Source: JAWXTP01 sp044433415
GTDB taxonomy: Bacteria; Bacteroidota; Bacteroidia; Bacteroidales; Rikenellaceae
Assembly: GCA_044433415.1 (NCBI GenBank)
Contig: JAWXTP010000020.1
Span: 1-32,320 of the forward strand
Length of the DNA stretch: 32,320 nt
Direction of reading: 5' to 3'
Each line of letters begins with the position of its first letter. The first letter of the stretch is position 1. The notes beneath the pieces are model-generated. The model was not told the DNA's origin and did not search any database. It saw nothing but the letters and a program-made list of their open reading frames with translations. Of this stretch, positions 9,296-17,076 are shown piece by piece. A program made the translations under genes and the position numbers.

Positions 9296-9337
9296 ATTTC
9301 ACTGCCCTATATGTTAAACAGACTAAATTATTTGGCA

Positions 9338-9634
9338 ATGGAGAAAAGAGTAAATTTAAGTACACGAACAAAGTTCGAAATCACAGATGAAGAGAAGAAA
9401 TATCTGTATACCCTGATGGCATTAACACAATATTCTTATAACTGTAATCCTGAATATAACGAAAATGTAATAATAAAGCGACTGTGTAACGACTTCAATC
9501 GTTTTAATATTGAAATCTCAAGAGTGTTTGAAAAGGATCCAAATAATCTATGCTTAAGTCGTCTTCGTAATTTTATAGAACGTCACTATGGCTATCTTAA
9601 AAAAATATCTAAAGATTTAGAAATTGATGATTAA
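9338..9634 (+). CDS. Small hypothetical protein, 98 residues
   Basis: I do not recognise this protein. It is charged and helical-looking, with no signal peptide, membrane segment or cysteine motif. The N-terminus is MEKRVNLSTRTKFEI; the middle holds a Tyr/Asn-rich stretch (TQYSYNCNPEYNEN), and the C-terminus is basic then acidic (KKISKDLEIDD). An in-frame ATG at 9311 would add nine residues, but the 9338 start begins with a more protein-like sequence. It sits between the structured RNA and the hip operon, whose promoter lies downstream of its stop. It could be a small regulator or a chance frame. Composition resembles real genes here, so I lean to real. Confidence 0.45.
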   Translation: MEKRVNLSTRTKFEITDEEKKYLYTLMALTQYSYNCNPEYNENVIIKRLCNDFNRFNIEISRVFEKDPNNLCLSRLRNFIERHYGYLKKISKDLEIDD

Positions 9635-9656
9635 TCTTACATGGAAGTGAAATAAA

Positions 9657-9712
9657 TTGCACTTTTTATGTAATATTAATAAAAATGTATTATCTTTGTA
9701 TAAAAAGAGCAA
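9657..9712 (+). promoter_or_regulatory. hip operon promoter framed by an inverted repeat
   Basis: TATCTTTG (9691-9698) fits the TAnnTTTG box. TATG (9667-9670) stands 20 bp upstream in the -33 position. TTGCACTTTTTA (9657-9668) and TAAAAAGAGCAA (9701-9712) are reverse complements with one mismatch and lie on either side of the promoter. They are good candidates for the two half-sites bound by the HipB-like repressor. The hipB start is at 9724. Confidence 0.6.
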
Positions 9713-9723
9713 AATAATGCACC

Positions 9724-9927
9724 ATGGGATTTTATTCAATTATTAAGAGTCGTCGCGCTATGCTAGGTTTGACTCAGCAAGATTTAGCAGATTATACTGG
9801 ATTAAGTTTAAGGATAATTAAAAGCATAGAGACAGGAAAAGCCAACCCATCTATGGGAACACTAAATAGGGTAGCTGATATCCTAGGCTTAGAGCTTGTG
9901 TTAAAAGTAAAGGAGAAGGTTAAATGA
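9724..9927 (+). CDS. hipB: HipB-like antitoxin / XRE-family repressor
   Basis: A 67-residue helix-turn-helix protein of the XRE/Cro-CI type. The motif is LTQQDLADYTGLSLRIIKSIETGKANPSMGTLNRVADILGL, about residues 16-56. It is the first gene of a three-gene operon; its stop overlaps the next start as ATGA. In Hip systems HipB binds its own promoter and the kinase toxin. Here the candidate operators are the inverted repeat flanking the promoter at 9657-9712. It is shorter than E. coli K-12 HipB (88 residues) and ends right after the DNA-binding domain. Confidence 0.88.
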   Translation: MGFYSIIKSRRAMLGLTQQDLADYTGLSLRIIKSIETGKANPSMGTLNRVADILGLELVLKVKEKVK

Positions 9928-10244
9928 GACAGGCAGAAGTATTTTGTAATGGAGTATTAGCAGGGCTGCTAATAGAGAGGGATGCAGGTTTTTACACTTT
10001 TCTCTATGATGATAACTACCTGCTAGACAGTAAGCAAACAGCAATAGGAGTGCACTTCCCTAAAAGTCAGAAAGAGTATTGTAGTGATAATCTGTTTCCT
10101 TTTTTTTGTAATATGCTGAGTGAAGGATCTAATAAAGCTATTCAGTGTCAGTCGCTTAAGATAGATGAAGAAGATGCTTTTGGCTTACTATTAGCTACAG
10201 CACATACAGATACTATTGGAGCTATAACAGTGAGGAAATTATGA
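9924..10244 (+). CDS. hipS: HipS-like protein, separate N-terminal domain of HipA
   Basis: A 106-residue protein resembling the N-terminal subdomain 1 of HipA (couple_hipA family): an N-terminal strand-turn stretch (AEVFCNGVLAGLLIERDAGF), then SKQTAIGVHFPKSQKEY, FPFFCNMLSEG, and a C-terminal GLLLATAHTDTIGAITV. In one-piece HipA this domain is fused to the kinase; here it is a separate gene between hipB and the kinase, overlapping both by four bases. In the E. coli O127 HipBST system the equivalent small protein HipS, not HipB, neutralises the kinase. The same role is inferred here from gene order and size. Confidence 0.82.
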   Translation: MRQAEVFCNGVLAGLLIERDAGFYTFLYDDNYLLDSKQTAIGVHFPKSQKEYCSDNLFPFFCNMLSEGSNKAIQCQSLKIDEEDAFGLLLATAHTDTIGAITVRKL

Positions 10245-11233
10245 GAAAAATAGATGTTTGTCCTAGCACATTAGCAGTAGGTTATACTGATTATAGTCCT
10301 ACTGCAATCAAAAAATTATTTAATGGGAAAAAAGCAAGTTCTATCCTTGATTTTTCTTACAATGTAGAAAGTATAGACTTCGCAGAAGTAGTTAATAGAA
10401 TTTCCGTTTCAGGAGTTCAAGAGAAACTTTCTGCTGTGCTTGATAGAGCTAAATTAATTATAACTCCTAAAGGTGAACAAGGAAGGTATATTATAAAACC
10501 TACTCCTAGTTATAAGCATTTGCATTTTCGTGAGTTTATTCCTGCTAATGAGCACCTTACCATGCAGATAGCAAAACAAGTATTTAAGATGAATGTTGCA
10601 GAAAATGGCTTAGTGTTTTTTGCAAATGGTGATATGGGATATATAACAAAGAGATTTGATTTTGATGAGTCCTGTAATAAGATAAAACAGGAAGATTTTT
10701 CGTCTTTAGCAAAGAAAAGCACTTTTACACATGGTAAGGATTTTAAATATACTGGAAGTTATGAAGATGTAGCTAAGTTGCTTAGAGATAATGTTTCAGT
10801 ATGGCAGGTTGAAATAAGTAAACTGTTTACCTTGATAGTTTTTAATTATCTATTTTGTAATGGTGATGCGCATTTAAAGAATTTCTCATTACAACAGTCT
10901 TTATTTGGTGATTACATGTTATCACCAGCCTATGATTTAATGAACACCTCTTTACATGTTCAAGATGAAGATTTTGCTCTTGAAGGCGGACTTATCCCAG
11001 CAACAGAGTACTCAGAAGTATATACTAAAACAGGACATCCTTGTAAAGAAGACTTTGTAACCTTTGCTAATCGTATAGGTGTGCTGCCAAGTAAACGAGA
11101 TGTAATAATAAAAATGTTCACTGATGATAACAGTAAAATTGAAGAGCTAATTCGTCGTTCTTATCTTGATGAAAGAACTAAGAGAATGTATATTCGTTCA
11201 TATCAAGAGCGAAAAAGTAGATTTATGAGGTAG
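10241..11233 (+). CDS. hipT: HipT-like serine/threonine kinase toxin
   Basis: The catalytic core of a HipA-type kinase, 330 residues, lacking the N-terminal subdomain that hipS encodes. Motifs in order: glycine-rich loop with Ser55-Val-Ser57-Gly (ISVSGVQEKLS), Lys86 in YIIKPTP for ATP, Glu104 in ANEHLTMQIA, catalytic NGDAHLKN with Asp209 and Asn214, and the metal-binding Asp232 in SPAYDLMNT. The S-x-S pair in the loop is the place where HipT proteins autophosphorylate to control activity. Known HipA/HipT kinases phosphorylate aminoacyl-tRNA synthetases (GltX, TrpS) and stop translation; the target here is unknown. It overlaps hipS by ATGA. All catalytic residues are present, so it should be active. 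Confidence 0.88.
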   Translation: MRKIDVCPSTLAVGYTDYSPTAIKKLFNGKKASSILDFSYNVESIDFAEVVNRISVSGVQEKLSAVLDRAKLIITPKGEQGRYIIKPTPSYKHLHFREFIPANEHLTMQIAKQVFKMNVAENGLVFFANGDMGYITKRFDFDESCNKIKQEDFSSLAKKSTFTHGKDFKYTGSYEDVAKLLRDNVSVWQVEISKLFTLIVFNYLFCNGDAHLKNFSLQQSLFGDYMLSPAYDLMNTSLHVQDEDFALEGGLIPATEYSEVYTKTGHPCKEDFVTFANRIGVLPSKRDVIIKMFTDDNSKIEELIRRSYLDERTKRMYIRSYQERKSRFMR

Positions 11234-11418
11234 GTATAAAGAATAATTTCAGTGAATCTTTTTCTAATCTTGACTATATATTACCTGAATCTGACTTTGT
11301 GCAATTGTAATATGTTGTTTTTTTAAGTAATTGTATTTTGTGGAAGTTGTGATTTGTTAAAATTGAAAAAAACAATTATAAAAAAACCTCCTTAATTCTT
11401 TTCATCTTTGGTGTCTAC

Positions 11419-11484
11419 TAAAAAAGGAAAACAAACAAGAAACTTTTTTCTTAATTTGAAAATCATTTCCTGTTTGTCTTCCTT
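11419..11484 (-). terminator. Terminator of the first GH20 gene
   Basis: On the minus strand the stem AAGGAAGACAAACAGGAAA / TTTCTTGTTTGTTTTCCTT (19 bp with two G-U pairs) is followed by T6. It lies 33 bp after the stop of the hexosaminidase gene. The stem also lies between convergent genes and could partly serve hipT. Confidence 0.75.
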
Positions 11485-11516
11485 ATCTTTATTTTAGCAA
11501 TTGAGCTTTGTTATCT

Positions 11517-13820
11517 CTAGTATTTAAAATTATACTTAAATGAAGATATTTGTTTAGTATCGTCATTTTTATCAAAAATTCTAAAGTTAAATCTAGGGTT
11601 TCTGACGCTGTGATAGAAATACTCAATTCTAAGTTTGTGAGTACCTTTAGCAAGCCATTTTTGATTGTATATTTCTTTTACGCCTAGAGTGTTTTTGTCT
11701 GTAACAAGAACATCGTCAATGTAAAGTCTACCACCGTCAGCAGTAAGCAGCTTAGCAGCGAAGATGTCGTCTTGAGGCATCTCAAAGTAACCTTCTATGA
11801 TGTAAGCACTCTTAGGTTTCATGCTCTTAGGTAGGTAGATGCTGTCAATTTGGAATGTTTTTACTAGTTTAGATTTTTCTATCTCAGCACAGTCTGTACC
11901 ATCAAAAGCATATTGCTTAACTGTAAGTCCGTTACCTTTAGTTTTTACATCCTTTAAAGCTGGAAGCATTTCCTCAACAACGATTTTTGTAGATACTATC
12001 TCACCTGCTGAACCGTCAGGACGGAAAGCACGAAGTTTGATATCCATAGACTCTTCAAACTTAATAGAACCTTCAAGTTTTAGAGAGCTAGGTGTTGGTG
12101 TAGTGCCATCAGTAGTGTAGTAGATATCTAAACTTTTTTGGTCACAGTTGATAACAAGTTCACCAGGACCAGTAAATGTATTAACTGGGTTAAAACCTGT
12201 AAGGTCTAAAGGACGGTAGTTGACACCCATAGCGTCAAGGTCATAGATGTTGTTAACCATTTTAGCTAGGAAGTTGTCATAGTCTTTATCTTTAGGATTT
12301 GTCCATGCAGCCTCAGAAAGTGCTAGCATACGTGGGAAAATCATAAATTCAGCACGTTTAAGTGATGGGATATTTTCGCACCATACGTTAGCTTGTATAC
12401 CTTTGATGTTTTTAGCTTGCTCGTCAGTAAGAACTATTGGCTTAGGCATAAACATGTAAAGGTTTTTAACTGTAGCTTTACCTTGTTGGTAGTCAAAATA
12501 CATGTTTGATGTAGGAGTTAAGATAATATCATTACCTTGCTCAGCTGCACCAATAACAGTTTTAGGAACCCAGTTTCTCCACCACATGATAGTTGCAGTT
12601 TCTGAAAGACCACCCTCAACGATTTCGTCCCAACCGATAAGTTTTTTACCGTTAGCGTTAAAGTGTTTTTCCATGTATTTTACAAACCATGCTTGTAACT
12701 CATGTTCGTCACCTAGCTTGTTAGCTTTCATACGTGCTTGGCAATCTGGGCATTTTTTCCAGTTTGTTTTGTCAACCTCGTCAGCACCTAAGTGGAAGTA
12801 TTCGTAAGGGAAAAGGTCGAATATTTCGTTATATATGTCTTTACAGAACTCTAAAGCGTGATCTTTACCTGGGCAGATAGGTGATGAGAATACAGCACCC
12901 CAACCAATCTCGTCAGAGCAAGAAATACCTGTGTAGTTCTCAACAGCTGCAAGGTGGTGACCTGGCATATCTATTTCAGGGATAACATCAATGTTAAGTT
13001 TTGTAGCGTGAGCAACAACGTCACGTATCTCGTCTTGTGTATAGAAACCTCCATAAAGAGTGTCTCCGTTAACAACTTTTAGTTTTGCAGGGTCTATCTC
13101 ATAGTCAGGCATCTCTTGTTCTACGGCACGTTGCATACATGTGCTATCTTGATTGTTGAATTTTCTCCAAGCTCCCTTTTCTGTAAGTAGAGGGTATTTT
13201 TTGATTTCTATTCTCCAACCTTGGTCGTCAGTTAAGTGCCAGTGGAATTTGTTTAACTTGTAGTAAGCCATCATGTCAAGAAGTTTCTTAACTTCGTTAG
13301 CATCGTAGAAGTGACGTGACACGTCAAGCATAAGACCACGCCATTCAAAGTGTGGAGCATCTTGTACTGATACACAGTTAACAGCTAAAGAGTAGTTTGT
13401 AGCTCCGTTTTCAATTTCTAATTCTGTAGGTAGAAGTTGGCGTAGTGACTCTATACCATAAAGAACGCCACCATAACCACCACCAACGATAGTAACACCG
13501 TCTGTAGTAACATCAAGAGTGTATGCTTCATCATTGCCTTTTGAAGTGTCAACACTTAGCATAATAGAACCTGTAGTACCAATTTTTGCAGTGATACCTG
13601 TAGATTTAGCAATTAATGTTTGAAGGAATTCAGCTATAGGCATTAAAGCCTCGTCATTGACACCTATAGAGATAGAGTTGTCAATAACAAATTGACCCTC
13701 ACCAACTGTCATAGTCTGAGGCTCAGGGATAATCATTGATGGTCCTACTTTTACCTCCTTGGCGCAAGAGAACATCAAAGCTACAAACATTGTTGCAAGA
13801 ACTTTGTTTAGTAATTTCAT
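11517..13820 (-). CDS. Beta-N-acetylhexosaminidase, GH20 lipoprotein with PA14-like C-terminus
   Basis: Removes terminal beta-linked GlcNAc or GalNAc from glycans using substrate-assisted catalysis. The N-terminus is a lipoprotein signal with Cys19 after LMFS. A GH20 N-terminal beta/alpha domain covers about 27-155. The catalytic barrel runs about 158-520, starting at EWRGLMLDVSRHFY and containing HLGADEVDKTNW with the catalytic pair Asp347-Glu348. A short chitobiase C-terminal-type domain follows (DIYYTTDGTTP, about 565-615). The last 120 residues (GYFEMPQDDIF, GGRLYIDDVLV, GTHKLRIEYFY) look like a PA14 carbohydrate-binding domain. It lies 125 bp after tyrS with a strong hairpin between them, so cotranscription is uncertain. 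A second GH20 lies at 18440. Confidence 0.93.
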   Translation of the reverse strand: MKLLNKVLATMFVALMFSCAKEVKVGPSMIIPEPQTMTVGEGQFVIDNSISIGVNDEALMPIAEFLQTLIAKSTGITAKIGTTGSIMLSVDTSKGNDEAYTLDVTTDGVTIVGGGYGGVLYGIESLRQLLPTELEIENGATNYSLAVNCVSVQDAPHFEWRGLMLDVSRHFYDANEVKKLLDMMAYYKLNKFHWHLTDDQGWRIEIKKYPLLTEKGAWRKFNNQDSTCMQRAVEQEMPDYEIDPAKLKVVNGDTLYGGFYTQDEIRDVVAHATKLNIDVIPEIDMPGHHLAAVENYTGISCSDEIGWGAVFSSPICPGKDHALEFCKDIYNEIFDLFPYEYFHLGADEVDKTNWKKCPDCQARMKANKLGDEHELQAWFVKYMEKHFNANGKKLIGWDEIVEGGLSETATIMWWRNWVPKTVIGAAEQGNDIILTPTSNMYFDYQQGKATVKNLYMFMPKPIVLTDEQAKNIKGIQANVWCENIPSLKRAEFMIFPRMLALSEAAWTNPKDKDYDNFLAKMVNNIYDLDAMGVNYRPLDLTGFNPVNTFTGPGELVINCDQKSLDIYYTTDGTTPTPSSLKLEGSIKFEESMDIKLRAFRPDGSAGEIVSTKIVVEEMLPALKDVKTKGNGLTVKQYAFDGTDCAEIEKSKLVKTFQIDSIYLPKSMKPKSAYIIEGYFEMPQDDIFAAKLLTADGGRLYIDDVLVTDKNTLGVKEIYNQKWLAKGTHKLRIEYFYHSVRNPRFNFRIFDKNDDTKQISSFKYNFKY

Positions 13821-13862
13821 AATTAGTTAGATTTAAGCAGATTAATATTGGGGTATTTTAAT

Positions 13863-13934
13863 GAACTTCTAGAAACTAGTTTTGATATTTTGACTGTGCG
13901 AGTGCAGTTACCAAAACCAATTTCTAGAAGTTTC
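13863..13934. repeat. Long hairpin between tyrS and the GH20 gene (R3-like)
   Basis: GAACTTCTAGAAACTAG with GTTTTG on the left pairs with CAAAAC and CAATTTCTAGAAGTTTC on the right. An inner stem is TGACTG/CAGTTA. Mispairs are G-T type on one strand. It begins 11 bp beyond the tyrS stop and has no T-run. The GAACTTCTA end resembles the ends of the hairpins at 645 and 27399, but the interior is different. Confidence 0.55.
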
Positions 13935-13945
13935 TATTATTTGGA

Positions 13946-15232
13946 TTAAAGAACTTTTACAAGGAAATAGTTTTTCTTACCTTTTTGTAGAAGGATGTAT
14001 TTTTCAGCTATAAGGTCTTCAGCAGTAACTACTGTAGTACCGTCAGTAACTTTAGCCTTATTCATAGCTATACCACCTCCTGTGATTAATCTGCGAAGTT
14101 CGCCTTTTGAAGCGAAAACTTTTACTTTCTCAGCAAATAAATCGTTGAAAGAAGCTCCTAGGTCTTCTGTGCTTAGCTCAAACTGAGGTACACCTTCAAA
14201 AATTTGAAGTAGAGTAGTCTCGTCTAATGTTTTAAGCACGTCAGTAGTAGCATTGCCAAATAAAATACCTGATGCAGCAACCGCTTTTTCATACTCCTCT
14301 TTAGAGTGTATCATTACAGTAAGCTCCTCAGCAAGGCGTTTTTGTAATGCTCTTTCGTGTGGTGCTTCACGGTGCTTAGCGATAAGGGTCTCAACTTCTT
14401 CCTGTGTTAACATAGTGAAGATTTTGATATAGCTCTCAGCGTCTGTATCACTTACGTTTAACCAGAATTGGTAGAAACGGTAAGGACTAGTATAATTTGC
14501 ATCTAGCCAGATGTTACCTTGTTCAGTTTTTCCGAATTTTGTACCGTCAGCTTTTTTTATTAGAGGACAAGTAATAGCAAAAGCCTCACCACCTAATTTA
14601 CGACGTATAAGCTCAGTACCTGTAGTGATATTACCCCATTGGTCAGATCCACCCATTTGTAGTTTACAACTGTGAGACTCATAAAGGCTTAAGAAGTCAA
14701 AACCTTGCACTAGCTGATAAGTAAATTCTGTGAAACTCATACCTTCACCCTCACCAGAGAAACGCTTCTTAACAGAGTCTTTAGACATCATATAGTTTAC
14801 TGTGATAAGTTTACCAATATCACGAATGAAACCTAAGAAAGTCTGTCCCTTCATCCAGTCGTAGTTGTTAACCATTACTGCTTTATTATCTACATCACTT
14901 TCAAAGTCTATAAGTTTTGAAAGTTGAGTTTTAAGTGCTTGTTGGTTATGTGCTAAAGTAGCTTCATCTAGTAAGTTACGCTCTAGTGACTTACCTGATG
15001 GGTCACCTATCATACCTGTAGCTCCACCTACTAATACTATAGGGCGGTGTCCACATGCTTGAAAGTGCTTTAACATCATAACACCTACTAAGTGACCAAT
15101 GTGTAAAGAGTCTGCTGTAGGGTCTATACCTACATAGGCACTCGTAAGTTCTTTTTTAAGTTGCTCTTCTGTTCCTGGCATCATATCGTGTATCATACCA
15201 CGCCATTGCAATTCTTGTATAAAATCTTTCAT
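13946..15232 (-). CDS. tyrS: Tyrosyl-tRNA synthetase
   Basis: Class I aminoacyl-tRNA synthetase that charges tRNA-Tyr in the cytoplasm. YVGIDPTADSLHIGH at 33-47 holds the HIGH motif (His44-Ile-Gly-His47). The tyrosine-binding region includes TYQLVQGFDFLSLY and QMGGSDQWGNI (about 171-202). The KMSKS-equivalent is Lys232-Phe-Gly-Lys-Thr236. An S4 RNA-binding domain ends the protein (about 360-428: ELRRLITGGGIAMNKAKV). The 428 residues are normal. It starts 32 bp after the thiC stop on the same strand, so both are probably in one transcript. Confidence 0.97.
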   Translation of the reverse strand: MKDFIQELQWRGMIHDMMPGTEEQLKKELTSAYVGIDPTADSLHIGHLVGVMMLKHFQACGHRPIVLVGGATGMIGDPSGKSLERNLLDEATLAHNQQALKTQLSKLIDFESDVDNKAVMVNNYDWMKGQTFLGFIRDIGKLITVNYMMSKDSVKKRFSGEGEGMSFTEFTYQLVQGFDFLSLYESHSCKLQMGGSDQWGNITTGTELIRRKLGGEAFAITCPLIKKADGTKFGKTEQGNIWLDANYTSPYRFYQFWLNVSDTDAESYIKIFTMLTQEEVETLIAKHREAPHERALQKRLAEELTVMIHSKEEYEKAVAASGILFGNATTDVLKTLDETTLLQIFEGVPQFELSTEDLGASFNDLFAEKVKVFASKGELRRLITGGGIAMNKAKVTDGTTVVTAEDLIAEKYILLQKGKKNYFLVKVL

Positions 15233-15264
15233 TTTTATGTTTAAATATTTATTATTTTCTTAGT

Positions 15265-16818
15265 TTATTGTTTTTTGTCTGTTTCAATAGATTGAGTGAT
15301 TCTCATAGCACAGAAGTGAGGTCCACACATAGAGCAGAAATCGTTATGTTCGCTATTGTTTTTAATCATCTCAAAATGAAACTTACGAGCTCTCTCAGGG
15401 TCTAAAGATAGGTTAAACTGGTCTCTCCAACGGAACTCATAACGAGCTTTACTCATTTCTAAGTCGCGGTTAGCAGCAGCAGGGTGTCCTTTAGCGATAT
15501 CCGCAGCGTGAGCCGCTAGTTTATAAGTGATAACACCCTCTCTAACATCGTCTTTGTTAGGCAATGAAAGGTGTTCTTTTGTTGTAACATAACAAAGCAT
15601 AGAAGTACCATACCAGCCTATCATTGCTGCACCTATAGCAGATGTGATGTGGTCGTAACCAGCACCTATATCGCTTACTAGAGGGCCTAATGTATAGAAA
15701 GGAGCGTTGTGGCAGCATTCTATTTGCTTATCCATATTTTCTTTTATAAGGTGCATAGGCACGTGACCAGGACCTTCAATGATAACTTGTACATTATGTT
15801 TCCAAGCCACCTGAGTAAGTTCTCCAAGTACTTCAATCTCACCAAATTGAGCAGCATCGTTAGCATCTGCTATAGAGCCTGGGCGAAGTCCATCACCTAG
15901 AGAGAAAGCTACGTCATATTGTTTTAAGATTTCGCAGATATCCTCAAAGTGAGTATAAAGGAAGTTTTCTTTTTGGTTTATGCTCATCCATTTAGCCATG
16001 ATAGAACCACCACGAGATACTATACCAGTGACACGTTTAACAGCCCATTCAATATGTTTGTGAAGCACACCAGCATGTATAGTGAAGTAGTCCACACCTT
16101 GTTCACATTGTTCTATGATAGTTTCACGGAACACCTCCCAGTTAAGGTCTTCTACCTTACCGTTTACTTTTTCAAGTGCCTGATACATAGGTACAGTACC
16201 TATAGGAACAGGAGTGTTACGAAGTATAGCTTCACGGGTTTCGTGTATGTTTTTACCTGTTGAAAGGTCCATTACTGTGTCAGCACCCCATTTGATAGAC
16301 CAAAGAGCTTTTTCCACTTCTTCATCTATAGAAGAGCCTAGGGCAGAGTTTCCGATATTAGCGTTTATCTTAACTAGGAACTTAGGACCTATAATCATAG
16401 GTTCAGCTTCAGGGTGGTTTATATTAGCAGGGATGATAGCGCGACCTTCAGCAATTTCTTGGCGTACTATTTCAGGAGTTATAAGGTTTCCTGTGGTAGC
16501 GCCTTGGTTTTCGCGAATAGCAACATATTCCATTTCAGGAGTGATGATACCTTTACGTGCGTACTCCAGTTGAGTAAGGACTTTACCGTCTTCTTGTATA
16601 CGTTTTTCTACCCATTCTTTACGTATTTTAGGAATACCTGTTTCTATATAGCTAGTAAAGTTAGTGTCTGTATATGAGCCTGTAGTATCATATACTACAA
16701 CGTTACCACCATTTTGTAGGTTGATTTGTTTCATGCCTACTTTAATAGGGTGTATATTGCCGTCAACGTATATTTTTTCGGCTCCTTCTTTTGTTAAATC
16801 AAAAATTGATAAATCCAT
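15265..16818 (-). CDS. thiC: Phosphomethylpyrimidine synthase
   Basis: Radical-SAM enzyme that turns aminoimidazole ribotide into the pyrimidine part of thiamin. The C-terminal cluster motif is Cys495-x2-Cys498-x4-Cys503 (CSMCGPHFC), typical of ThiC. Also visible are MDLSTGKNIHETREAIL, FTIHAGVLHKHI, SRGGSIMAKWM and EGPGHVPMHLI. At 517 residues it is shorter than E. coli ThiC (631), mostly at the N-terminus, as in many compact forms. No other thiamin gene is nearby; tyrS follows after 32 bp. The leader is short and I see no TPP riboswitch. Confidence 0.96.
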   Translation of the reverse strand: MDLSIFDLTKEGAEKIYVDGNIHPIKVGMKQINLQNGGNVVVYDTTGSYTDTNFTSYIETGIPKIRKEWVEKRIQEDGKVLTQLEYARKGIITPEMEYVAIRENQGATTGNLITPEIVRQEIAEGRAIIPANINHPEAEPMIIGPKFLVKINANIGNSALGSSIDEEVEKALWSIKWGADTVMDLSTGKNIHETREAILRNTPVPIGTVPMYQALEKVNGKVEDLNWEVFRETIIEQCEQGVDYFTIHAGVLHKHIEWAVKRVTGIVSRGGSIMAKWMSINQKENFLYTHFEDICEILKQYDVAFSLGDGLRPGSIADANDAAQFGEIEVLGELTQVAWKHNVQVIIEGPGHVPMHLIKENMDKQIECCHNAPFYTLGPLVSDIGAGYDHITSAIGAAMIGWYGTSMLCYVTTKEHLSLPNKDDVREGVITYKLAAHAADIAKGHPAAANRDLEMSKARYEFRWRDQFNLSLDPERARKFHFEMIKNNSEHNDFCSMCGPHFCAMRITQSIETDKKQ

Positions 16819-16870
16819 TTCAGTATCTTTAATAGGGGATTTAAGTAATTTCCCTAATGTTTATAGTCTA

Positions 16871-16878
16871 CAAAGATA
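16871..16878 (-). promoter_or_regulatory. Possible thiC promoter -7 box
   Basis: On the minus strand this reads TATCTTTG, an exact TAnnTTTG match, 53 bp before the thiC start codon. The upstream box at about 16899 is weak. The short leader it predicts contains a small stem (AGGGAAATT / AAATCCCCT, about 16833-16857). Confidence 0.5.
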
Positions 16879-16931
16879 CTTAATTTATCTTGAAATATAA
16901 ATATTGAGTTACATATTTTTAAAAATTAAGC

Positions 16932-16975
16932 AAAAAAAATCCCTAATAGATACAAAAGTATCTATTAGGGATTTT
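16932..16975 (-). terminator. Terminator downstream of the FKBP gene and repeat R1-A
   Basis: A perfect 18-bp stem (AAAATCCCTAATAGATAC and its complement) with a four-base loop. On the minus strand it is followed by T8. It stops transcription from the FKBP gene before the thiC promoter. The 270-bp 3' UTR it implies contains all of repeat R1-A. Confidence 0.88.
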
Positions 16976-17076
16976 ATAAACCTTTCTTTTTCAAGAATGA
17001 TTTTTTTATAAGTTCCTTTTTCCTGCCTTACACCCAATTCATCTCAGATTCATCTCAGATTCTTGGTCTGCATAGT

